From Flavobacteriaceae bacterium (GTDB lineage: Bacteria > Bacteroidota > Bacteroidia > Flavobacteriales > Weeksellaceae), in assembly GCA_031273305.1 (NCBI GenBank), contig JAISSC010000060.1, forward strand, positions 1 to 14,201: a DNA stretch of 14,201 nt. The letters are read 5' to 3'. Positions 1 through 5,818 of this stretch are shown one piece after another. Position 1 is the stretch's first letter; each line of letters begins with the position of its first letter. Made by a program: the position numbers and the translations under genes. The notes beneath the pieces are model-generated. The model ran no database searches, was not told the origin of the DNA, and saw only the letters and a list, made by a program, of their open reading frames with translations.

Positions 1-339
1 AATATCGTAAGGAACTCCTCCTACTTCAAAAAGGATCCTCCCCGGTGATACTCTCGCCACCCAATACTCCACAGCTCCTTTTCCTTTACCCATACGAACC
101 TCAGCCGGTTTTCTGGTAATAGGTTTATCCGGAAATATTTTAATCCATAATTGACCTTCTCTTTTCATATATCGAGTTGCGGCAATACGGGCTGCTTCTA
201 TTTGTCTTGCAGTAATGAATACTGAATCTAACGCTTTAATCCCGAAAGTTCCGTATGCTAATCGGTTTCCTCTGTAAGAAAGACCTTTCATACGTCCTTT
301 TTGCTGTTTACGGAATTTTGTTCTTTTTGGTTGTAACAT
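1..339 (-). CDS. rplP: 50S ribosomal protein L16, C-terminus cut by window edge
   Basis: L16 is a large-subunit protein near the A site and peptidyl transferase centre, needed for late 50S assembly. The reading frame starts at the ATG ending at base 339 and runs off the window after 113 codons; the family is usually close to 140 residues, so roughly the last 25 are missing. The N-terminus MLQPKRTKFRKQQKGR is the classic L16 start, followed by the conserved block RGNRLAYGTFGIKAL (residues 23-37), ARQIEAARIA (44-53) and RMGKGKG (82-88), the segment whose arginine is hydroxylated in E. coli L16. It follows rpsC by 15 bases and is the last visible gene of the ribosomal operon; rpmC and rpsQ would be expected next, outside the window. 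Confidence 0.97.
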   Translation of the reverse strand, partial: MLQPKRTKFRKQQKGRMKGLSYRGNRLAYGTFGIKALDSVFITARQIEAARIAATRYMKREGQLWIKIFPDKPITRKPAEVRMGKGKGAVEYWVARVSPGRILFEVGGVPYDI

Positions 340-354
340 AATTACCTAAGATAT

Positions 355-1050
355 TTATCTTCTTTCTTTAACTTTTCTTTTTTGAGTCTTTTTCTGAAGA
401 CCTATTAACGGAGATAATTCTCTCTTTCCATACACTTCGCCTTTCATAATCCATACCTTCACGCCCAAACGTCCGTAGGTTGTGTGAGCTTCTGCTATGT
501 AATAATCAATATCCGCACGGAAAGTGGATAAAGGTATTCTTCCCTCTTTAAAGGATTCCGACCTTGCCATTTCTGCTCCGTTTAAACGCCCTGAAACCAT
601 GACCTTAATTCCTTCTGCATTCATTCTCATCGTGGAAGCAATAGTCATCTTAACTGCTCTTCTGTAAGAGATGCGGCTTTCAATCTGGCGGGCTATACTT
701 TCTGCTACTAATTTAGCATCCAGCTCCGGTCTTTTGATTTCAAATATATTGATTTGAATTTCCTTCTTAGTAATCTTCTTTAACTCTTCTTTTAGCTTGT
801 CCACTTCCTGTCCGCCTTTTCCGATGATAATACCCGGACGGGCTGTAGTGATGGTTATGGTTACTAATTTCAAAGTTCTTTCGATGTAAATCCGGGAAAC
901 ACCTGCTTTTGACAGACGTGCTTCTAAATATCTTCTGATTTTGAAATCTTCTGCTATTTTATCTCCAAAATTCTTTCCACCATACCAATTAGAATCCCAT
1001 CCACGAATGATTCCTAATCTGTTGCCTATTGGATTTGTCTTTTGTCCCAT
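355..1050 (-). CDS. rpsC: 30S ribosomal protein S3
   Basis: S3 sits on the head of the small subunit at the mRNA entry channel and contributes to helicase activity. The protein is 231 residues, within the family's range. The start MGQKTNPIGNRLGI is diagnostic. A type-2 KH RNA-binding domain follows at about residues 39-107, with the GxxG-bearing segment RPGIIIGKGGQEVDKL. The S3 C-terminal domain occupies about 120-205 (RAEIDYY-like RADIDYYIAEAHTTYG, then GVKVWIMKGEVYG). The tail is strongly basic (KKTQKRKVKERR), as is common in Bacteroidota. The gene lies two bases after rplV and 15 before rplP, so it is almost certainly co-transcribed. Nothing unusual is seen. Confidence 0.98.
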   Translation of the reverse strand: MGQKTNPIGNRLGIIRGWDSNWYGGKNFGDKIAEDFKIRRYLEARLSKAGVSRIYIERTLKLVTITITTARPGIIIGKGGQEVDKLKEELKKITKKEIQINIFEIKRPELDAKLVAESIARQIESRISYRRAVKMTIASTMRMNAEGIKVMVSGRLNGAEMARSESFKEGRIPLSTFRADIDYYIAEAHTTYGRLGVKVWIMKGEVYGKRELSPLIGLQKKTQKRKVKERR

Positions 1051-1052
1051 AC

Positions 1053-1457
1053 TTAATTTACTTCGTTTTTATTTCCAAGAATAATTGTCACGTGATTAGA
1101 CCTCTTTCTGATCTTGTATCCTCTTCCCTGAGGGGCGGGACGTAGTCTTTTTAATGAAGACCCTCCGTCAACAAAGATTTCTTTCACAAACAGTTGAGCT
1201 TCTTCCACATCTTTTCCCTCATTCTTCACCTGCCAGTTGGCAATTGCACTTAGTAGAAGTTTTTCTAACCTGTTAGATGCTTCTTTTTTGGAATATTTTA
1301 AAATATATAATGCTTTATCAACATCAACACCTCTAATGATATCAGCTACTAATCTCATTTTTCTGGGTGAGGTAGGACAATTATTCAAGCGAGCAATAGC
1401 TAAGTCTTTTTTAGCTTCTTTACGGGCTATTGCACTATTTTGTTTTCTGTTACCCAT
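1053..1457 (-). CDS. rplV: 50S ribosomal protein L22
   Basis: L22 binds 23S rRNA domains early in assembly, and its long beta-hairpin lines the peptide exit tunnel, where macrolide-resistance changes occur. The protein is 134 residues. The conserved segment NNCPTSPRKMRLVADIIRG lies near residues 25-43, and the tunnel-hairpin and C-terminal block (RPAPQGRGYKIRKRSNHVTIIL) near 106-128. The N-terminus before the core (MGNRKQNSAIARKEAKK) is lysine-rich and extended compared with E. coli L22 (110 residues), as in other Bacteroidota. It follows rpsS by 10 bases and is two bases upstream of rpsC. Confidence 0.97.
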   Translation of the reverse strand: MGNRKQNSAIARKEAKKDLAIARLNNCPTSPRKMRLVADIIRGVDVDKALYILKYSKKEASNRLEKLLLSAIANWQVKNEGKDVEEAQLFVKEIFVDGGSSLKRLRPAPQGRGYKIRKRSNHVTIILGNKNEVN

Positions 1458-1467
1458 TGCTTACTTA

Positions 1468-1746
1468 TTATCTGTTTCCTTTATTTTTATTTCCTGCATG
1501 ACCTCTAAACACACGTGTAGGGGAAAATTCTCCTAATTTATGTCCAACCATATTCTCTGTTACATACACAGGAACAAATTGTTTTCCGTTGTGTACGGCA
1601 AAAGTTTGTCCTACGAAATCCGGAGAGATCATAGAAGCTCTTGACCATGTTTTAATCACAACCTTTTTTCCTGACTCTATATTAGCCTGAACTTTCTTGT
1701 TTAGTTTATAGTGAATGTAAGGTCCTTTTTTTAACGAACGTGCCAT
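1468..1746 (-). CDS. rpsS: 30S ribosomal protein S19
   Basis: S19 is a small-subunit head protein that forms a complex with S13 and contacts the A-site tRNA and bridges to the 50S. It has 92 residues, the usual length. The N-terminus MARSLKKGPYIHYKLNKK and the block KTWSRASMISPDFVGQTFAV (about residues 32-51) are family hallmarks, as is VYVTENMVGHKLGEFSPTR (60-78). The gene begins six bases after the stop of rplB and ends 10 bases before rplV. It shows no anomalies. Confidence 0.98.
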   Translation of the reverse strand: MARSLKKGPYIHYKLNKKVQANIESGKKVVIKTWSRASMISPDFVGQTFAVHNGKQFVPVYVTENMVGHKLGEFSPTRVFRGHAGNKNKGNR

Positions 1747-1752
1747 ATCAGA

Positions 1753-2574
1753 TTATTTTCTTTTTTGTAAAATATAACGATTCGATTCTTTCTTCTTTGA
1801 ACGAGTCTTGTATCCTTTTGCAGGTATACCTTTTCTTGATCTCGGATGTCCTCCGGTCGATCTTCCTTCTCCACCTCCCATTGGGTGATCCACTGGGTTC
1901 ATTGCTACCGGTCTTGTTCTTGGTCTTCTTCCCAACCATCGGCTTCTACCGGCTTTACCGGATACTGTCAACTGATGGTCTGAATTAGAGATGGAACCTA
2001 CGGTTGCCATACATTCTACTAATATCATACGTGTTTCTCCTGAAGGCATTTTAAGAACGGCGTATTTTCCGTCTCTTGCAATCAGTTGAGCACTGGTTCC
2101 TGCGCTTCTTGCCATTTTTGCTCCTTGTCCGGGACGCAATTCTATACAAGAGATCACAGTACCTAACGGTATGTTCTTTAATTTCATTGCATTTCCGATC
2201 TCAGGAGCTACTGTTTCTCCGGAAACCACTTTTTGCCCTACTTTGATTCCATGTGGGGCTACAATATAGCGTTTCTCGCCATCGGCATATGCCAATAATG
2301 CAATAAATGCCGTTCTGTTTGGGTCATATTCTACTGATTTTACAGTAGCCGGAATGCCAAACTTATTTCTTTTGAAATCGATCTCTCTGTATCGTTTCTT
2401 GTGTCCACCTCCGGTATAACGCATGGTCATTTTTCCGGTATTGTTTCTACCTCCTGATTTGGAAATTCCTCTTACGAGTGACTTTTCCGGCTTTGAAGTA
2501 GTAATTTCTTCAAAATTGTTGACAATTCTGAATCTTTGTCCGGGGGTGATAGGTTTTAATTTTCTTACCGACAT
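1753..2574 (-). CDS. rplB: 50S ribosomal protein L2
   Basis: L2 is a primary 23S rRNA-binding protein required for subunit association and peptidyl transferase centre architecture. At 273 residues it is full length. The N-terminal OB-like and SH3-like domains contain KSGGRNNTGKMTMRYTGGGH (about residues 39-58) and GIKVGQKVVSG. The near-invariant C-terminal segment MNPVDHPMGGGEGRSTGGHP (about residues 224-243) carries the functionally important histidine region. A methionine after DHP, where E. coli has histidine, is the usual form in Bacteroidota as I recall. The gene starts 15 bases after the stop of rplW. Confidence 0.98.
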   Translation of the reverse strand: MSVRKLKPITPGQRFRIVNNFEEITTSKPEKSLVRGISKSGGRNNTGKMTMRYTGGGHKKRYREIDFKRNKFGIPATVKSVEYDPNRTAFIALLAYADGEKRYIVAPHGIKVGQKVVSGETVAPEIGNAMKLKNIPLGTVISCIELRPGQGAKMARSAGTSAQLIARDGKYAVLKMPSGETRMILVECMATVGSISNSDHQLTVSGKAGRSRWLGRRPRTRPVAMNPVDHPMGGGEGRSTGGHPRSRKGIPAKGYKTRSKKKESNRYILQKRK

Positions 2575-2589
2575 GATTCTTTTTAATGA

Positions 2590-2880
2590 TTATATAGTTC
2601 CAAATACATCAATGGTTTCACCTTCTTTGATATCTACCATTGCTTTTTTCAATTTGTTTGTTTTCCCAATCTGTAATCCTGCTTTGGTTTGTTTTGCTTT
2701 TACTATCGGTGCGGAAATTAAAGTTCTTACCGCAGTTACTTTAACTCCATAGGTCTGTTCTACAGCATGTTTTATCTCTGTTTTATTCGCTTTTGGATTT
2801 ACCAGAAATGTATAGCGATTTCTTTTTTCAGAGAGGTCATTTGCTTTTTCTGATATAATGGGTTTTATTAATACAGACAT
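2590..2880 (-). CDS. rplW: 50S ribosomal protein L23
   Basis: L23 sits at the mouth of the peptide exit tunnel and docks trigger factor and the signal recognition particle. The 96-residue length fits the family. The start MSVLIKPIISEKANDLSEK matches the L23 pattern of I-x-PIISEK. The fold core YTFLVNPKANKTEIKHAVEQ (about residues 23-42) and the segment YGVKVTAVRTL (44-54) are characteristic. The C-terminus (KLKKAMVDIKEGETIDVFGTI) is a typical L23 beta strand end. It lies four bases after the end of rplD and 15 before rplB. Confidence 0.97.
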   Translation of the reverse strand: MSVLIKPIISEKANDLSEKRNRYTFLVNPKANKTEIKHAVEQTYGVKVTAVRTLISAPIVKAKQTKAGLQIGKTNKLKKAMVDIKEGETIDVFGTI

Positions 2881-2884
2881 GATT

Positions 2885-3514
2885 CTACTTTCTTAAATTT
2901 TCTTGTATTTTTTCTACTGAACTTTCAAACAAAACTACTTCAGCGGCTTTTAGAATATCATAACTACTTACTTCGCTATATTCCAACACCTTAGTTTCCT
3001 GCAAATTTCGAGAGGACAAGTATACGAATTTATTTGTTTCTCCTAACACGAATAAAGTCTTCCTGTTGGCTAATCCTAAATCGTTCACCACTTGGATAAA
3101 ATCTTTGGTTTTAGGTGCTTCAAATTTAAAATCTTCAACCACTTTCAGATTGCTGTCTTTGATTTTTTGACTTAAAACCGATTTTTTAGCTAATCTTTTT
3201 AATGTCTTATTTAATTTGAATCTGTAATCTCTGGGTTTAGGTCCGAAAACTCTGGCTCCACCTCTAAACAACGGACTATTAATGTCTCCTTTACGAGAAC
3301 CTCCGGTTCCTTTCTGACGGTGAAGTTTACGGGTTGAACCGCTTAATTCGGATCTTTCTTTTGATTTATGAGTTCCTTGTCTTTGGGCAGCCAAGTATTG
3401 TTTTACTTCTAAATAAACTACATGTTCATTAGGCTCCACACCAAATATTGCATCGTCTAAAGCAACCTTTCTTCCGGTTTCTTTTCCTTTTTTATCTAGT
3501 ACTACTAATTCCAT
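2885..3514 (-). CDS. rplD: 50S ribosomal protein L4
   Basis: L4 binds 23S rRNA and extends a loop into the exit tunnel beside L22; in enterobacteria it also autoregulates the S10 operon, although no such leader can be recognised here. The protein has 209 residues. The conserved tunnel-loop region is seen as HKSKERSELSGSTRKLHRQKG followed by TGGSRKGDINSPLFRGGARVFGP (about residues 49-93), and the fold continues with YRFKLNKTLKRLAKKS. Its start overlaps the end of rplC by 10 bases (3505-3514), which suggests translational coupling between the two genes. Confidence 0.97.
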   Translation of the reverse strand: MELVVLDKKGKETGRKVALDDAIFGVEPNEHVVYLEVKQYLAAQRQGTHKSKERSELSGSTRKLHRQKGTGGSRKGDINSPLFRGGARVFGPKPRDYRFKLNKTLKRLAKKSVLSQKIKDSNLKVVEDFKFEAPKTKDFIQVVNDLGLANRKTLFVLGETNKFVYLSSRNLQETKVLEYSEVSSYDILKAAEVVLFESSVEKIQENLRK

Positions 3515-4128
3515 CTTCTTATGATTACATATGAATTTTTAGGACCCGGAACCGCACCTTTTACTATTAAAAGATTCTTTTCTTCGTCCACTTTTACTAC
3601 CGATAGATTTTGTACAGTCACTTGGTCGCCTCCCATTCTTCCTGCCATTCGCATTCCTTTGAATACTCTTGAAGGGTCTGAACCTGCACCGATAGAACCG
3701 GGTGCTCTCAATCTGTTATGCTGACCGTGAGAAGCCTGCATTACACCTCCAAATCCGTGTCTTTTTACTACTCCCTGAAATCCTTTTCCTTTGGATGTTC
3801 CGGTTACGTCTACATATTCTCCTTCGGAAAATAATTTTACGGTAATTTCATCTCCTAATTTTAAATCATCAAATCCATGATGAAACTCCACCAATTTTCT
3901 TTTTGGTGTTGAACCTGCTTTTTTGAAGTGACCTAACAGGGCTTTCCCCACATTTTTTTCACTTCTGTCATCGAAACCGAGCTGTACGGCAAAATAGCCG
4001 TCTTTTTCTACGGTTCTGACCTGTAAAACCGAACATGGACCTGCTTCAATAACAGTGCAAGGAATGTTCCTTCCTTCCTCGTCAAATAAGCTGGTCATGC
4101 CAATCTTCTTTCCAATAATACCTGACAT
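3505..4128 (-). CDS. rplC: 50S ribosomal protein L3
   Basis: L3 is an early assembly protein whose internal loop reaches toward the peptidyl transferase centre. The 207-residue protein begins MSGIIGKKIGMTSLFDEEGR, the usual Bacteroidota L3 start. The loop segment GGVMQASHGQHNRLRAPGSI (about residues 128-147) contains the glutamine that PrmB methylates in E. coli. KGMRMAGRMGGDQVTVQNL follows near 157-175. It is the first gene of the visible operon, with no rpsJ directly upstream; the divergent lrgA begins 255 bases away. The bases just before the ATG are A-rich without a Shine-Dalgarno match, as is normal for Bacteroidota ribosomal genes. Confidence 0.97.
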   Translation of the reverse strand: MSGIIGKKIGMTSLFDEEGRNIPCTVIEAGPCSVLQVRTVEKDGYFAVQLGFDDRSEKNVGKALLGHFKKAGSTPKRKLVEFHHGFDDLKLGDEITVKLFSEGEYVDVTGTSKGKGFQGVVKRHGFGGVMQASHGQHNRLRAPGSIGAGSDPSRVFKGMRMAGRMGGDQVTVQNLSVVKVDEEKNLLIVKGAVPGPKNSYVIIRRWN

Positions 4129-4157
4129 TTATTCTATGTTATAAATTTTTTGGATTG

Positions 4158-4190
4158 CAAAAGTATAAAAATTTTTCAATAATTTAACAT
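4158..4190 (-). promoter_or_regulatory. Candidate Bacteroidota-type promoter for the rplC operon
   Basis: On the minus strand, TACTTTTG at 4165-4158 matches the Bacteroidota -7 consensus TAnnTTTG exactly. It would place a transcript start near 4150, giving a short leader of about 20-25 bases before the rplC ATG at 4128. The upstream -33 element (TTTG or TTG, about 19 bases farther) is poor: the best aligned bases are TGTTA near 4190-4186. The rest of the 255-base gap up to lrgA is very A/T-rich with several T runs; I saw no clear plus-strand promoter for lrgA in it. Confidence 0.5.
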
Positions 4191-4383
4191 TCTGATACAA
4201 AATTTTTTATAATTTCTTCATTTATTTTATTTTTCTGCATTTTAAAGACAGCAAAAGAGCAAAAATAATTTTTTAACTACCTCATTTATAAGCATATGTA
4301 TAATTAACTGAACATAACCGAACTTTTTTATTTTTTCTCAAATGCACAGCGGATTAATCTGATTTATAAACTAATTTTACGCC

Positions 4384-4722
4384 ATGAAATTAATCTCACA
4401 ACTAGGAATTATCTTATTATTATACTTTATAGGAGAACTTATTGTGTTTGTCCTGCAAATCAAAATTCCCGGAAGTATCTTGGGAATGCTTCTGCTTTTA
4501 ACCCTGCTTCAGTTAAACATTATTAAAGTTGAAACAATTAAGGAAGTATCTGCCTTTTTTATAAATAACATGATGCTCCTCTTTATCCCTTTAGGAGTAG
4601 GAATAATACCCCAATGGAACCTTATCTCCAAAGAATGGATACCCATAGTGTCATCCACCGTCATAAGTACTTTTATTGTTTTACTGGTAGTTAGCGTATT
4701 AATAAAAAAGAAAAAACAATGA
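4384..4722 (+). CDS. lrgA: LrgA/CidA family membrane protein
   Basis: This 112-residue protein is almost entirely hydrophobic, with about four membrane-spanning segments (near residues 5-25, 28-46, 58-78 and 88-108) and a short positively charged tail (KKKKQ). The family signature KIPGSILGMLLLLTLLQL (about 27-44) and the segment MMLLFIPLGVGIIPQW (63-78) identify it as LrgA/CidA. The family was first described as a holin/antiholin-like pair controlling murein hydrolase export. Later work on LrgAB homologues supports transport of small carboxylates: pyruvate in Bacillus and Streptococcus, glycolate/glycerate in plastids. The stop codon overlaps the lrgB start (ATGA at 4719-4722), so the two are one transcription unit. 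No LytSR-type regulators lie beside it. Confidence 0.93.
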   Translation: MKLISQLGIILLLYFIGELIVFVLQIKIPGSILGMLLLLTLLQLNIIKVETIKEVSAFFINNMMLLFIPLGVGIIPQWNLISKEWIPIVSSTVISTFIVLLVVSVLIKKKKQ

Positions 4723-5435
4723 TTGCTTTTATTGATACTCCGTTGTTTCACCTTATGATAACACTGCTTGCATATTGGCTGTCTAATCTGTTATTCAATA
4801 AATTTAGATACAAGATACTACATCCCGGCATTGTTTCCATCTTAGTTCTTATCCTCTTTTTAAAACTAACCGACACTTCTTTTCAGGATTATAATGATAA
4901 CACCTCTATGCTCTCTTTTTGGTTAGGCCCTTCCGTTGTAGCCTTAGGATTACCTCTTTACTTATACATACGGCATCTACAAGGCAATTTTTTCCGATTT
5001 TTTCTGGCTATGATTGCAGGGAGCCTTATTGGCATCATTTCTGTGGTAGTCATTGCAAAGTTATTAGGTGCTTCGGATATCATACTTTATTCTTTAGCCC
5101 CTAAGTCGGTAACTACTCCTATAGCTATGGAAATATCCGAAGGATTAGGCGGGATTCCTTCCCTGACCATAGTGGTAGTATTTATTACCGGTTTTGTCGG
5201 TGCGCTTTTCGGATGGGGATTTCTCTCCAAAATGAGAATTAACGATGAAAAAGCGATAGGAATTGCTATGGGAGCTGCTTCACATGCCATTGGAACAGCC
5301 GAAATAGTTAAGAATGGAGAAAAATATGGAGCATACGGTGCTTTGGGAATGGTTTTAAATGGAGTTTTAACCGCTGTTTTCGCCCCGATTATAATGCCTC
5401 CCTTAATTCATTTATTGTGTATAGCAAATTATTGA
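4719..5435 (+). CDS. lrgB: LrgB/CidB family membrane protein
   Basis: The 238-residue partner of lrgA has about six to eight predicted membrane segments. Clear family motifs are WLGPSVVALGLPLY (about residues 68-81) followed by RHLQGN, then SLAPKSVTTPIAMEISEGLG (about 124-143) and AIGIAMGAASHAIGTAEI (about 179-196), the most conserved part of LrgB. The pair LrgA-LrgB corresponds to the fused plastid glycolate/glycerate translocator PLGG1, and to LrgAB/PftAB pyruvate systems in Firmicutes; which substrate applies here cannot be told from sequence. Translation is probably coupled to lrgA by the four-base overlap. After the stop comes the 368-base gene-poor stretch with the RhuM relic; no U-tailed terminator hairpin follows directly. 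Confidence 0.95.
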   Translation: MIAFIDTPLFHLMITLLAYWLSNLLFNKFRYKILHPGIVSILVLILFLKLTDTSFQDYNDNTSMLSFWLGPSVVALGLPLYLYIRHLQGNFFRFFLAMIAGSLIGIISVVVIAKLLGASDIILYSLAPKSVTTPIAMEISEGLGGIPSLTIVVVFITGFVGALFGWGFLSKMRINDEKAIGIAMGAASHAIGTAEIVKNGEKYGAYGALGMVLNGVLTAVFAPIIMPPLIHLLCIANY

Positions 5436-5460
5436 TTCTATATATTCAACGAACTAAATA

Positions 5461-5683
5461 GTAAATGAACATAGAGTGTCACTAAATTAAAGAAAGCGAA
5501 CCGGACGAAGATTCAGTTATCGAGGAATTCTCGGTAACTGAATCGGATCATCGGATGGCAAAAGATTTTGCTGAAAGCGAATTTGAAAAATACCGAATTG
5601 TACAAGACCGCTTGTTTGAATCTGATTTTGACAAAGAGATTAGGCATATTGATGGAGGCATACAAAATAAGTCAGACGATTAA
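5461..5683 (+). pseudogene. Relic of a RhuM-family (virulence RhuM, PF13310) gene
   Basis: The frame that ends at the TAA of 5681-5683 is open from 5486 and contains FEKYRIVQDRLFESDFDK (5582-5635), the highly characteristic C-terminal end of RhuM proteins. Directly upstream the same frame reads IKESEPDEDSVIEEF (5486-5530). This resembles a segment near the N-terminus of intact RhuM proteins (pattern NIFKEGELxEDSVI). VNEH in another frame at 5461-5472 fits the sequence expected just before that segment. Intact RhuM proteins are about 330 residues, so most of the gene is gone: the N-terminal piece appears to be joined to the C-terminal end near 5530, and there is a frameshift or stop at 5483. 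RhuM genes are common accessory cargo beside restriction-modification systems and islands. A 42-residue product from the ATG at 5555 is formally possible, but I think this is a dead remnant. Confidence 0.75.
5510..5544. repeat. Inverted repeat with 15-base arms inside the RhuM relic
   Basis: GATTCAGTTATCGAG (5510-5524) and CTCGGTAACTGAATC (5530-5544) are reverse complements except for one position, which would be a G-U wobble in RNA. They are separated by a five-base loop, GAATT. It is not followed by a run of T, so it is not a standard intrinsic terminator. It spans the place where N-terminal-like and C-terminal-like RhuM sequence appear to meet. Confidence 0.9.
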
Positions 5684-5775
5684 AAATGTTTCCGACTTAT
5701 AGGAAAATATAATAAAAAGACCGATATTTAACATCCTTACTTTTCGAAGTTATAGAAAGTTGATTATAAATAGAG

Positions 5776-5783
5776 TATCTTTA
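5776..5783 (+). promoter_or_regulatory. Candidate -7 box for rnr
   Basis: TATCTTTA at 5776-5783 agrees with the Bacteroidota -7 consensus TAnnTTTG at all but the last base. Transcription would start near 5790, about 30 bases before the preferred rnr ATG at 5819. I see no TTTG or TTG at the expected distance upstream (about 5753), so this is a weak call. Confidence 0.35.
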
Positions 5784-5818
5784 CATGCAAAAAAACACCC
5801 TCAGTGGGTTCGATAATT

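Noticed and set aside
1237..1536. Plus-strand open frame of 99 codons across rplV/rpsS
   Set aside because: It lies antisense to two well-supported ribosomal genes and has no family resemblance. The same holds for other antisense frames over rplB, rplC, rnr and the trp genes.
4201..4340. T runs between rplC and lrgA as terminators
   Set aside because: The flanking genes diverge, so no transcript should end here, and no stable GC-containing stem precedes the T runs.
5510..5544. Intrinsic terminator for lrgB
   Set aside because: The hairpin is strong, but no T run follows (next bases are GGATCATCGG) and it begins 74 bases after the stop, so it is listed as a repeat.
5555..5683. Independent 42-residue gene starting at the ATG of 5555
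   Set aside because: The product is only the tail of RhuM and has no start context of its own; a relic explains it better. Expression is not excluded.
5804..5818. GTG start for rnr five codons upstream
   Set aside because: The ATG at 5819 gives the lysine-rich N-terminus expected for this family and fits the -7-like box better.
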